Assembly (NCBI GenBank): GCA_036874045.1
Contig: CM072342.1
Location: 8,330,501-8,394,500 of the forward strand
DNA from: Cymodocea nodosa
Lineage: Eukaryota; Streptophyta; Magnoliopsida; Alismatales; Cymodoceaceae
Direction of reading: 5' to 3'
Length of the DNA stretch: 64,000 nt
In this document: in pieces, positions 47,395 to 59,080 of the stretch
Layout: the number at the start of each line of letters is the position of its first letter
Numbering within the stretch: position 1 is the stretch's first letter
Position numbers and translations under genes: made by a program
Notes under the pieces: model-generated
Databases searched by the model: none
What the model was told of the DNA's origin: nothing
Seen by the model: the letters and a program-made list of their open reading frames with translations, nothing else

Positions 47395-50300
47395 TGAATG
47401 GATCGAATAGTACACTAGAGGGGGGGTGAATAGTGTCCTACTAAATTTATTTTTCTTTTAAAAATTTCGGAAGCTATTGACACTAATGAACCCTGATTAA
47501 TTGATTTTGAAATTAAAACTTGCTATGCAAAAAATAAAGAACACAAAGAGATTTATAGTGGTTCCCCAAACTAGGTAGTCTACTCTTTAAGGCCACAACC
47601 TCAAGAATTCTACTAAGTGCTTTTAAGGCTAAGCACAAACCTTAAACAAGTTGCTTTTGCAGGCCAAGCAACAACCTTTCAAATGTTTTTAAAGGCTAAA
47701 CAAAAACCTTACACAAAGTACTAACTTTGTGTACTCAAGACCCCAATCTTGAGCATATGAAGTATCACACTTCACTCTCTTCACCAAGGCCCCAACCTTG
47801 TGAAGGAATACTCACAACACCCTTGAGAGTTAGGGTTTTCAAGTAAGTGAGAAAACAATTTAAACTCAGGAGTCACTAACACAAAATGAAAATGACACAC
47901 AAGACCAGATCAACTCCAATGAAGAGTTGATATATGAAGCTCTGAGGAGAACTCTTGATTGATCTGCAGCTGTTGATCTTCTAGGCTTTGTTGCAGAGGA
48001 ATCTTCAGATTGTTTGCAGAAATGCTAAGCAAACAATTTCTCCCTCTCGAGTGTTGAAAAATTCTGTGTGTGTTTCAGTTTTTCTGTAAATCCTTTTTAT
48101 TTTTCCTTTGAGATTTGCATAAGTGAAAAGAATTCTGAAATGGTCAAATGCCTTATGCAGTAATTCATTTCCAGTAACCTTCAATCATAATAAAGTCGAG
48201 ATTTGCAATCAAAAGATATCTTGCTACAAAGATTAGTCAATTAATAATAGTTGTAGTTTATGTAAAAATAAAATCTTCAAAGGCTTTCAGAAAATCGGAG
48301 ACTTAGAAAGATAATTAGCCGAAACTTAAAAACATTTCGGATAGATAGAACTAACATTTTGAAAGATCACTTAAGTCATGTATTAAAATTGAAACACATG
48401 TCTTTCTGAAATAGCATCATCAAATATTAAAAAAAAAACTATCCGATAGAGAAGGCACGTTTCGGATACTATTTGGGTCTTCCCAGCACTACACTAGAAA
48501 AACTTGGATTTGTTACTTCTGTTTTTACTTAGTTAATTTATCTTTAAGCCTATTCTTTCTTTTAGAAGTAAACAAACAACCTTTAATACAATTTAGATAT
48601 TAATTCCAATTTGTAGTGTCTATTGTATCAGTGTGCAAGTACAGGTCGATCCCACAGGGAATTGCTGACGAACTTGAGAACTGTTCGTTTGTTAAAAATC
48701 AAATTTATATATTCAATAAGCTCTCCGTTGAATTACAGCTAACTCAACGGACTAAGTTCGTTGAGTTATGGCTAACTCAATGGACTAACCTTGTGGACTT
48801 AAGTTAACTCCACGAGCCTGCCTTTTCTTTTTAGTACTGCTATTTATAAAGGAATTCGGCCAACCATTGGGCGATTCCACAGATTGTAAATAACATCAAT
48901 TAAGCTCTTTAATGTTAGTTAACATTGGATATATCATTGAGCAATACTAACATTCAGATAATTCAAACAGTAACCATTAAAATCTTTAAGTCTTTTGAAC
49001 GAACCAATTTTAGTAAACTATAAAACTAAAGTAAACATAAAACAATCACAACACTGACATAGATAACATTAATCATGATACAACACAAACAATACAACAC
49101 TCAAATACAACATACAAACATAGATAAATTGTTTTTGGTATTTTTGTTTTAATATGAACATGGAAATGGGCGATAGGTGAAATGTAAAGTAATCTCACTT
49201 GACAGTAAATACTTCTAACACTACTTGCAACGCGATTACACCATTGAAAATTAAACCACTTACAATCCTGTCTCCTCTCCCTATAGAATCGCGAGTCCAG
49301 AATTGCAAGATGATCTCCCCTTCAGCATATAGGCATCAACCCGAAGCCAAGGCTAAAAGCTTTACGATCTCCTGAAATATGAGTCGGCGCTTGGTGAAAA
49401 TGACTTCCCTTCCCGCGACGCGATCACTCTTCACAGTGGTTGTCAAGCACTGTGTTTGGCTCGGAATCGACTAGACATCAAGAAAGTATTCTCACAGACC
49501 TCCAATGGTTGGTGATTGTGGTGGTGGTAACGATGGTTGGTGATTATGGTGGTGGTAATGATGGTTGGTGTGATACTTCAAAGAATCGCCGATAGTGTCT
49601 GCAGAAAGCTCGGTGCTCCTCCTCTGTGTACACTAGCCATTTATCGATCACACACTTCTTCTTCTTTTCTTCTTTTCTTTTATATTTCTTCAGTAGTAAC
49701 TGCTTCTACTTGAATGATCGGTTGGATTTCCTTCATTCATATCAACGGTGATGATTTCTTTTCCCTGCGCGATTGAATTCCTATGTGATATGTGCAAACG
49801 TGCTTTTTCCTTCCAACTGTCCTGTTTCTGCAATCGCTACAGTGGCATATTAGAAAATATATAGTCCGTGGAGTTACAGATAACTCAACGGACTTTCTTC
49901 GTTGATTTAACTATAAAACACGTGCATAAATTTAACTATCCGATGCTTAGGTGCATTTCGGATACTAATAAACTTAACTATCAGATGCTCAGATGCATTT
50001 CAGATACCTACAAATAACTCACCGATTCAGTAATAAACAAATGTTTTTATAATAAGAATTTTTCCACATGCAAAAATAACAACTTAAGTTTATAACGCTA
50101 ACCTAACGTGTTTCCTTAGTGTTCAATATAGCAACTCAACGCGTTTAGTTATGTTAACTTAACGAGTTAAACTTGTGCACCTCATGTGATACAATATAAC
50201 ATTCGTAACTTATAATTTCACCACGTGTATAACACTAACTTAACGAGTTCATCTCTTCTTTTACTCACTATCTTAACGAGTTATCACGTGACCTATTTTA

Positions 50301-51505
50301 ACCTTTAAGCCTTTAACTTAACGAGTTCTCACGTGACCTCTATACAAACAAAACTCTAACTTAATGAGTTGTTTAAACGTGCACTGTTCATGATACAGAA
50401 GATATAACTTTAAAACATATCATGCTTTTCAATAAAACCACACGTTAACTTAATGTTTAGCTAAATGAGAAATTAATGCAATGAAATGACTAGTTATTAA
50501 CTTCAGGAAACTTTCAAAACATAACTGCTTGGCAATTTAAACATAACTATCCGATACATATTCGGTCTGTTAAACATAACTGTCTGAATTTGTTTGGTAT
50601 GTTAAACATAAATGTCTGAAATATCAGAAAATTCGGATACTTAAGAATTTCACAGCCTACAACTTACAAACAGTTTATAAATGTACTAAATTAATATTAA
50701 TTCCCCCAAATTAAGCAGATTCTTCAATTAAAGCATATAATAGTGCAATTATAACATAATGGCTTAATTCATATATGATAAGCTAAATATTGTGCAATTA
50801 ACCATCATTTAACCGTTAATAATATGCACTTTTTCATTCTAAACAGATACTTATAAAAGATAACTCTCTGATCCTTAAGTCATTTCGGATAGTTACATAG
50901 GTAACCTTCCGAAAAGTTACTTAAGTCAGAATTAATAGAAAACTCAACCATCCGAAGCTTAAAACTATTTTCAGATACTTACTGAAGGTAACTCTCCAAT
51001 TCTTAAGAGTTTTCGGATAGTTACATCGTAACCTTCTAAAAAGTCACTTAAGTCAAGCGATGAGAGATTGACACGTGTCCTTTAGAAGAAAGTAACTGAA
51101 AATATATTAAATCAGAGAAACAGCTAACTCTATGAAATAAAAACCTTAACTATCTGAAACAGAAGGGATTTCAGATACTTACCATAAAAGTCATATCTGG
51201 ACATAAAAAGACTTTACTCTCCGAAGATAAATATTTTTCGGATAGTTACTGATATAACTATTTGAAAAGCCAGGAGAGAAGATTAACCATCTGATTTGTC
51301 CTATTTTGTTCGGTGACTTATAAATTAACTCTTCGATCAATACACTGTAGACAAAATAACCTGCCAAAATCTAATTTAAAGGACTTTGAGTACAAAGCAA
51401 TTAGCTAAGATTTATGTGAATAAAAAGACATCTAAAATATGGCAAAAATAATTAAACCACACATTTTTCATCATCAAAATTAACTAATAAATAATTAAAC
51501 TAACA
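47395..51505 (-). repeat. Sire-A 5' LTR, interrupted
   Basis: TGAATGGATCG to AACTAACA. Removing 48470-50845 and one copy of the GATAC duplication leaves about 1.73 kb that aligns along its full length with 32883-34576. It carries an extra 45 bp near 47670 and many transitions. Confidence 0.88.
48470..50845 (-). repeat. R1 LTR insertion carrying a primer-site remnant
   Basis: Flanked by GATAC (48465-48469 and 50846-50850), which is single in the other Sire-A LTR. The LTR proper begins TGGATTTG at 48505 and ends CTAAACA. The 35 bp before it (TATTTGGGTCTTCCCAGCAC then ACTAGAAAAACT) look like the primer-site side of a Gypsy element. It has a perfect 10-bp stem-loop at 48740-48768, the block GTACAGGTCGATCCCACAGG near 48639, a 35-bp GGTGGTGATTGTGG-type duplication at 49510-49565, and both classes of stem-loop motif. 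At 2.34 kb it is the longest R1 copy. Confidence 0.85.
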
Positions 51506-51510
51506 ACTAT

Positions 51511-52248
51511 TAAACTTAGATATATTCACTTTGCTTTAAAAGATATAGCTAAAAGATGGCTTTATACTTTGTCTCTTGATTCAATCTCTATGTAAATTGA
51601 ATTTTATTTTGCTTTCCTAGAAACGTACTATCCTAGTCATCGTCAAATGATTAAAAAGAAGGAAATTGTAATGTGTAGCCAAAAATAAGAAGAATCCTTT
51701 TGGAAATACTTTGAAAGATTTAAAGAATTACTTAATCAGTGCCCACATCAAGCAATGAGTAAAGCTCAATTAATAGGTATAATTTATGAAGGTATAGATG
51801 TCACAATAAAATCATTGTTAGAATTCACACGTCAAAATAGATTTTTGAAGATGTGTAGTGAGGAAACATGAGTGTATTTAGAAAATTTTGCAAAATGAAC
51901 TACTTAGTGGGAGAACTCAGCTAAAGCTATTTCAGATAGAAAAGTACTAGTGAAAGGAATGCGTGAACTAGATTCAAATACTATGCTTGATGTTAAATTA
52001 AGTGAGTTAACACAAAAAATAAAAGAATTATCATTAAATCAAAAGTTGGCAGAAGAAAGTGCAAGTATAAATGACTTAGATGCCATTTATTCTAGTATCA
52101 TAGAGAAATAACATTTTTTCTAGAGGAGAGAATCTAAGTGATAAAAACCAAAGTTATGAAAAATTAATTAAACAATAGCTAGAATAGATAAATTAGAGAA
52201 AATAATTCATAATTTAAGCAATCGTTTAGAAAATATATTTGGTAATAC
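51511..52248 (+). pseudogene. gag: Gypsy-H gag, middle piece (capsid domain)
   Basis: Continues the frame after Sire-A: RYIHFALKDIAKRWLYTL, FLETYYPSHRQMIKKKEI, FERFKELLNQCPHQAMSK, then a long coiled-coil-like stretch (LSELTQKIKELSLNQKLAEE, and later DKLEKIIHNLSNRLENIFGN). This order and phrasing are those of the retrotransposon gag domain in the Athila/Tat branch. About ten in-frame stops are present, most at expected Trp or Gln positions. It ends in the AATAC target site of Copia-4. Confidence 0.85.
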
Positions 52249-54039
52249 TGTTAGGATCGATAGGCTCACCAGAGGGGGGTTGAATGGTGAAAGTGTGTAT
52301 TTTTAAAATTCTTTAAATGTTGAATTGAATAATTCAACAAAAAATGAAATGAGATGAAACTGATATAATGCAAATTAACAGAGATAAGAAACACACAGCA
52401 AATTTTTAGGTGGTTCACCAAATTGGCTAGTCCACCCCCAAGGTTCACTTGGGCTTCACTAAGTGTTTCAACACTTACACACTTGCTTTCAGGTCAAAGC
52501 AAGAACCAACTACATAGAAGTTTTCAGGTAAAAACTTCAATAAACCAACCTCTAGAGTTTTCAGGTTGAAACTCAAACCAACACTGGATGTAGCTTTCAG
52601 GTTGAAGCCACAAACCAACAACTTTAAACCATCAATGAGAGTTTTAGCGCAAGAGCTTTTTCTGTAATGGATCTTCTGAATGTTCTTCACTGTTTGCAGA
52701 CTTGAGTATGAATGGAATTCGAGTGTAGCTCACTATATATCTCTACCGTATATCCGTTGTCTGTATTTTGAATATATACTTGATATGTACAATGATCATA
52801 TTTTCCTCCAACAGATGTATTCTACTGTACTTGATTAGGATCAAGTCCCAATACGGCAAGTGACCGTTCAGAAAAACATTTCAAGTCAACTTACCGATTT
52901 TCCTATTCTTTCGGATAGTTAGCTATGCAACTCTCCGAAGAGTAACTGTAACTCACCGAAAGATCACTTATCCTTTACTGTCAGGTAGGATTCTAGAATA
53001 TTTAAAGGTGAGCTGTCATCTAATCGGATACTTATAACTATAACTCACCGAACAGTTATATACTTGAATCTGTCAACTTTTCGATTTAATTTAGCACGTG
53101 CATAAAAGACTGACTTAAATTTCAGAAGGTTATCCTATAACTCACCGAAATTCTTCAAGATTACAGATAATTATTTTTCTAGCTCTCCGAAAACTTATTT
53201 GAGCCACTGTCTGGAATTCTGCACGTGGGAAATTCGATGACTTAAGTTTCTGATGGTTAAACTGTAACTCACCGAAACTCTTTTAAAATTTCGGATAGTT
53301 ATCCTTCTAACTCTCCAAAAACCTATTTGAGCATCTGTCTAGATTTCTACTCGTGGGAAATTTACTGACTTAAGTTTCGGATAGTTAAACTGTAACTTAC
53401 CGAAACTCTCTTTTAAATTTTAGATAGTTATCCTAACTCTTCGATTTTCCTATTTTCACTTTCAACTACCGGCTTCCTCCATTTTGCACGTGCGTAATAA
53501 AATGACTTAAGTTCTGGAAAGTTATGCTTGTAACTTACTGAAAAACTCGAATAGTTATCTAACTCTCCGAAAAGAAAACTCAGATAGTTATCTAACTCTC
53601 CGACAAGTTTTTTAAGCTTCCGTTCTGTATTTCTATACGTGGTTTATTGAATGACTTAACTTTCGGATAGTTATACCTGTAACTCTCCGAAAAGTCTTTT
53701 AAGCTTCTGGATAGTTATCTCCTTAACTATCCGATCATTCAATCCCTTTAACTGTCTGATTAAATAACTCTCTGAAGGCTTTGTAAAATCTGATAGTTAT
53801 TCTTTTAACTATCCGATAGCATTGCTGTTGCTTTAAACTTGCTCTCTGGATACTTAGACTTGTAACTATCCGATTTTGTTGAATCTTCTTGATCTGTTCA
53901 TCAGGAACCTTCTTGATCTTTTCATCTGCTTGGAAATAATTCTAACAGCCTTCTGATCTAATGCAGTAAGACTTAACTGTGAAATACAATATGTTTCCTC
54001 ACATAGGTTTTGCATTATCAAAATACTCGAGTACTAACA
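52249..54039 (-). repeat. Copia-4 3' LTR
   Basis: 1.79 kb, TGTTAGGATCGAT to GTACTAACA on the plus strand. It is collinear with 59081-60881, with mostly transition differences (roughly 4-5% in the first 90 bp by eye). An array of CGGATAGTTA/TAACTCTCCGA motifs lies at 52900-53880. A 71-codon sense frame is at 52475-52690. Confidence 0.93.
52475..52690 (-). other. 71-codon open frame in Copia-4 3' LTR
   Basis: Same length and register as the frames at 38217-38432 and 59317-59532: MKNIQKIHYRKSSCAKTLID at the start, then repeats FNLKAT, FNLKTL and FDLKASV. Conservation between four LTRs is expected from shared descent alone. Coding use is unproven. Confidence 0.3.
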
Positions 54040-54055
54040 ATCTCCCCCTTTTTGA
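54040..54055 (-). other. Copia-4 polypurine tract
   Basis: The minus strand reads TCAAAAAGGGGGAGAT next to the 3' LTR. Confidence 0.85.
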
Positions 54056-54423
54056 TAATGACAAAAACCTTTACAATTATTTATATGTATTTCACTCCCT
54101 AGTGTATTTCTATACATTTAGTCACACAGAGAAACATAAACCAGGAAATTAACAAAACTATACTGACAATGAGGGATTCCTCCTCCTGACTTTGAGCAGA
54201 CTTCTTCCCTTATCTATGTGCTAAGTTTTTCTCTTTTAATTCTTGCTGGAAATACTGTGAGTGACCATATACTTGACAAATTTCCAAATCCTTCTCCCCC
54301 TTTTTGTCATTATATACAAAGGTGAGGACTATAAAACTGATTTTCTATAAAATTGATATAACTTGCACGAGTAGGTTAGTAGAAAAATTAGCTCCCATAT
54401 TGTGAGCTTGATGAATAAAATAT

Positions 54424-56149
54424 TTAAAGATCTTGTAAAGAACATATTCCTAGATTTCGTCTAATATGATTAAAAGTTGATTCATTTAAAGGTTTGGTGA
54501 AAATATCTGCAAGTTGATTTTATGTTGGCACAAATTTAAGTGAAATGTTCCCTTTCTCCACATGATCTCTCAGAAAATGGTGTCTGATCTCGATATGCTT
54601 GGCTCTGGAATGAAGTACTGTATTCTTAGATAGACTGATTATATTGCTGTTACCACAAAATATGATTAAATTCTGAATTTTCAGTCTATAATCTGCTAGA
54701 GTTTGCTGCATCCAAAGGATTTGTGCACAGCACAATCCAGCTGCAATATACTCAACTTCAGTAGTAGATAAAGCTATACAATTTTGTTTCCTACTAAACC
54801 ATGAGATTAAAGAACATCCAAGTAATTAACAAGTAACACTGGTGCTTTTTCTATCAGATCTGCTCCCTGCACAATCTGCATTACTATAGCCTGTTAAAAT
54901 TAAACTACTGTCAGTTGAGTAGAATAATCCGAAATCTTTTGTTCCTTGTAGATATCTGAAGATTCTTTTGACTGATTTCAAATGTGATTCCTTTGGTGAT
55001 GCTTGAAATCTAGCACACAAGCATACACTAAACATAATATCTGGCCTGCTAGCTGAAAGGTATAACAGGGATCCAATCATATCTCTATATTGCCTTTGAT
55101 CCACTACAACACTTGAATCATCCATTTCTATTTTAATGCTTGAGCTCATTGGAGTATTTGCGGATTTGATGTTTTCATAACCAAATTTCTTCAACATCTC
55201 TTTGCAGTATTTTTCTTGGTTGACAAAGATACCATTATGCATTTGATAAATCTGTAATCTCAAGAAAAACTTCAATTCTCCCATCATGCTCATTTCGAAT
55301 TTATTTTTCATCAAATTCTAAAATTCATGACAGAGATCTTCTGAAGTGGCTCCAAAAACTATATCATCAACATATATCTATACAATCAACATGTGCACAT
55401 CAAAAGTTTTGATAAACAAAGTGTTGTCCACTTTGCTTGTAGAAAAATTGTTTTTAATTAAAAATCTTTTCAATTTCTCATACCAAGCTTTAGATGCCTG
55501 TTTCAAACCATATAGAGCCTTTCTCAGTTTGTAGACATGATCCGACTTGAGTTCATCTTCAAATCCAGGAGGTTGTTTAACAAACACTTATTCTTGAATT
55601 TCTCCATTTAAGAAGGTACTTTTCACATCCATTTGAAACAATCTTATCTTCATACTACTTGCAAAGGCAAGCAACATTCTGATAGCTTCAATCCTGGCTA
55701 CAAGAGCAAAAGTTTCTTCATAGTCAATACCTTCCTATTGATTGTAGCCTTGTGCAACTAATCGAGCTTTATTTCTGAGAATGTTACCATCTTCATCTAA
55801 TTTGTTTTTGAAAATCCATTTAGTTCCAATGATGGATTTTCCTACAGGTTTTTCTATTAGTTCCCACACATTGTTTTTATGGAACTGATTTAATTCTTCC
55901 TGCATAGCCATTGTCCAGTAGGTATCCTTATAAGCTTCATCTACTGATTTTGGCTCTATTTCTAACACAAATGCACAAAAATTACAGATATCTTGTGCTT
56001 TGCTTCTGGTTTGTACCCCTTTGGATATATTTCTAATAATTTGTTCCTTGGGATGATCAGATCTAAACTTCCAACTGTTATGATTTTGATATTTAAGGTT
56101 GAGATTCTGGTCTAACACTTGTGAATTAGTATTCTGCTTGCTTTTATCA
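54424..56149 (-). pseudogene. Copia-4 reverse transcriptase and RNase H
   Basis: RT: VWELIEKPVGKSIIGTKWIF, then after a Gln-to-stop change EGIDYEETFALVARI, DVKSTFLNGEIQE, LYGLKQASKAWYEKLKRFL and the catalytic YVDD at 55363-55374, preceded by a TAG (55378-55380) where Gln is expected. RNase H: SNADCAGSRSDRKSTSVTC, STTEVEYIAAGLCCAQILWM and IFTKPLNESTF, ending at TAA 54424-54426. The active-site Asp residues are present. Copia-3 has lost the YVDD block. Confidence 0.92.
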
Positions 56150-57480
56150 TCTTCAAAGTCTTCATTTTCACTATCATCATTAATCTTCAACTTTTTGAAA
56201 TTCTGGAACAAATCTTCATCAAACTGAACATTTATACTTTCCTCCACTCTTCTATCTTCAGCAAAATATACTCTGTAAGCTTTGCTTCTTGAGGAGTAAC
56301 CAACAAGTATGACAGGTTCAGACTTAGCATCAAACTTGTCTTTAGCATTTCCTATATTTAAGACATAACATTTGCATCCAAATGTCTTAAAATAGCCCAC
56401 ATTTGGGGTTTTATCGAACCAAATTTCAAAGGGTGTCTTATTCAATATGGATCTAATGTGAGTTCTGTTGGAAATGTGACAAGCTGTTCCTACAGCTTCT
56501 GCCTAGAGAAATTTAGGTAGATTCATGGCACTTAACATAGTTCTAGCCATTTCTTGTAATGTCCTATTTTTTCTTTCCACAACTCCATTTTGAGTAGGAG
56601 TTCTAGGACAAGAGAATTCATGCAAAATTCCAAATGAATTGCAGAGGTTTTCAAAATCATAGTTTTCAAATTCACCTCCATGATCACTTCTAATTTTCTT
56701 CACTGTTAATTCCTTCTGATTCTGAACTCTTATGTAGAAATTCCTGAACTCACTGCAAGTTTCATTTTTATTATTACCCAAGTTAATTTGGAGAAGTCAT
56801 CAACAATAACAAAGGTATATTTTCGACCCCCTAAACTTGATACTTGAGAAGGACCAAACAAATCTAGATGTAGCAATTCTAATGGCCTTTTGGTGGAAAC
56901 AACACTTTTGCTGTGATGAGTAGTTCTCTTCTACTTCCCTAGCATACACTCACTGCAAACTCTATCCTTCTTAAAAGTGAGTTTAGGCAGACCCCTAACA
57001 AGATCACCCATGGATAGCTTTCTAATATTCTTCATGCTGATGTGACCAAGTCTTCTATGCCACACCCAATCGTCTTCACCAGTTGCTACCAAACAAGAAT
57101 TGCTTGTAGAATTTTCACATGGAAAGTTTAATGTATATATTGAGCAATTTCTAATACCAGTAAATTTTGTTTCATTTGTGGCAGGATCAATAATGTAGCA
57201 GTTTAGAATTAAAAGAAACAGTATAGCCTTTATCACATAATTGTCCTACACTTAACAAATTTTGTTTTAAACCATTTACATGCAAGACATTCTCAATTAT
57301 ACCATTTTCAGATGTAATATTTCCTATTACAGTTATTTTACACTTTTCATTATTTCCGAACTTAACAGATCCTGAACTTAAGTTTTTAACTAAGTCAAGA
57401 AAGCTTTTCTTACCTGTCATGTGCTTTGAGCATCCACTGTCTACAATCTATTTAGTTGAACGTGCTTGAAACTCCTTGTC
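56150..57480 (-). pseudogene. Copia-4 protease and integrase
   Basis: The protease active site VDSGCSKHMTG is intact (DSG at 57433-57441). The pre-integrase domain has HRRLGHISMKNIRKLSMGDL and CSECMLGK. The integrase core has HLDLFGPSQVSSLGG, RSDHGGEFENYDFENL and QNGVVERKNRTLQEMART, so D,D,E is complete. The C-terminal part is GCKCYVLNIGNAKDKFDAKS. A small frame change near 56790 (TWVIFL region) and TAG for Trp at about 56504 are the main breaks. Confidence 0.92.
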
Positions 57481-57709
57481 ACCCTGCAAATCATACTGAA
57501 ATTAAAGCTTTTGGTACCCAAATCTTCTTGGGTCCAGAGGAGTTAGTCCTTAAAACATTAAATTTATTGCCTATTGGCAGCCACATATGACCTGATCTTC
57601 ATTTGATGGCAAACATAGTGGTGCCATCTCTATAAGATCGAATCACTCCACCACAATAAGGTATTTCCTGTGGTGTAGCATATCCTAGGCCATATTTATT
57701 CCCATTTGA

Positions 57710-59029
57710 TCATTGAGATCCTATTATTCTATTTAATCCTTTTTGTCCTTGAGTAAATTTACATACAATATTTTTCAAATCTGATATAGTAGTTGATAGA
57801 ATTTTTAATTTACAGTTATCACAACTATACTTATCTAAATTTGATTTTAGATTCCTATTTTCAACTATAGTTGATTCTAATTCAGCAAATGAATTTTCTA
57901 AGCACTGATTTAATCTTTTAATTTCTTTCTTAAAATCTCTACACTTCACATATAAATTATCTATAGTAGATAAAAGACTACTTATGTCTAGATCATCATG
58001 CTCATTTTCTGAACTAGAGGAAGTAGAGCATACCTCTTGTGCTGCAAAACAAACATTTGCTGTAGCTTCTTCTTTAGACTTTGATGAACAGCTTGAAGAG
58101 CTACTGTCATCCCACGTAGCTTTGAGAGCCATTTTCTTTTTTTCTTTCAATCTCTTCTTCTTATCTCCTTGATCCTCTTCTATCTGAAATGGACAGAAGG
58201 TCTGTATGTGCCCTTGCCTTTTACATTTGAAACATGTAGGAACAGTTCTTTTAGAGTAGCTGGACTTATTCTTTTTCTTCATGAATTTTTGGAAATTTCT
58301 TGCCAGCAACATGATCTCATCATAATTTGAGCTAGGAACTTCTTCTGTAGATGGAAATGCCATTTCCTTTTTCTTTTCAGCTTTCTTTTCAATAGTTCCT
58401 CCTTGCTCTTTCTAGTCCTTCATCTAAGCTTCGTGGGCCAGAAGATTGCCCAACAGTTCTTCAATTGTGTAATTGTTGAGATCCTTGGAATCTTGAATAA
58501 ACGTGGACTTCTGTTTCCACTCAACAGTTAAACTCCTCAGGATCTTCTGTACCTGTTCACGTGAAGAGAACTCCTTTCCCAAGCCTTTCAAACTGTTAAT
58601 GATTTCAGTAAATCTAGAAAACATTTCATTTATGTTTTCATTATCATTCATTCTAAACAGTTCTAGTTTTCTCAAAAGAATACTGACTTTTGTATCCTTA
58701 ACTTGGCTTGTACCTTCATGAGTAACTTGAAGGATTTTCCAAGCCTCTTGAGTAGATTTACATGCAGATACCTTATTATATTGATCAGCAGTTAGTGCAC
58801 AATAAATGGCATTCAGCCCTCTAGCATCCAGCTGGATGATTTTCTCATCCTCCTCAAACCAGTTCGAAATATCACTGGTTGGAAGTGTAGTTCCAAGAAC
58901 AACAGTCTTCCAGAGTTTAACATCTAAACTCCTAAGGAAGCACTCCATTCTATTCTTCCAATAATTATAATTGGAACCATCGAATAGAGGAGGTTTGTGG
59001 ATGTTTTGTCCCTCAGTAAATTGAGCCAT
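57710..59029 (-). pseudogene. gag: Copia-4 gag
   Basis: Starts at ATG 59027-59029 (MAQFTEGQNIHKPPLFDGSN), 38 bp after the primer site. The first 201 codons are clean and hold the copia Gag domain (RKLELFRMNDNENINEMFSR). Two stops near 58422 stand for Gln and Trp. The CCHC knuckle CFKCKRQGHIQTFC is at about 58197-58240, then a Ser-rich stretch and a coiled coil to 57720. It is nearly identical in order to the Copia-3 gag and better preserved. Confidence 0.92.
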
Positions 59030-59066
59030 AAATCCAGATGGTTAAATCTTATGAAGGATTAACCTT

Positions 59067-59079
59067 ACTCTGATACCAA
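59067..59079 (-). other. Copia-4 primer binding site
   Basis: The minus strand reads TTGGTATCAGAGT one base from the LTR, an initiator-Met tRNA site with one change at the end. Confidence 0.92.
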
Positions 59080-59080
59080 T

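Larger units (their letters stand above)
32883..51505 (-). mobile_element. Sire-A: Sirevirus-like element inside Gypsy-H gag
   Basis: Flanked by a perfect 5-bp target duplication ACTAT (32878-32882 and 51506-51510). On the minus strand it reads 5' LTR (47395-51505, itself interrupted), the last part of RNase H, a spacer, a third ORF, purine tract, 3' LTR (32883-34576). Primer site, gag, protease, integrase and RT are deleted: the 5' LTR meets RNase H directly at 47394/47395. Copia-3 is inserted in the third ORF and a Gypsy LTR in the 5' LTR. Without insertions it is about 7.7 kb. Confidence 0.88.
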
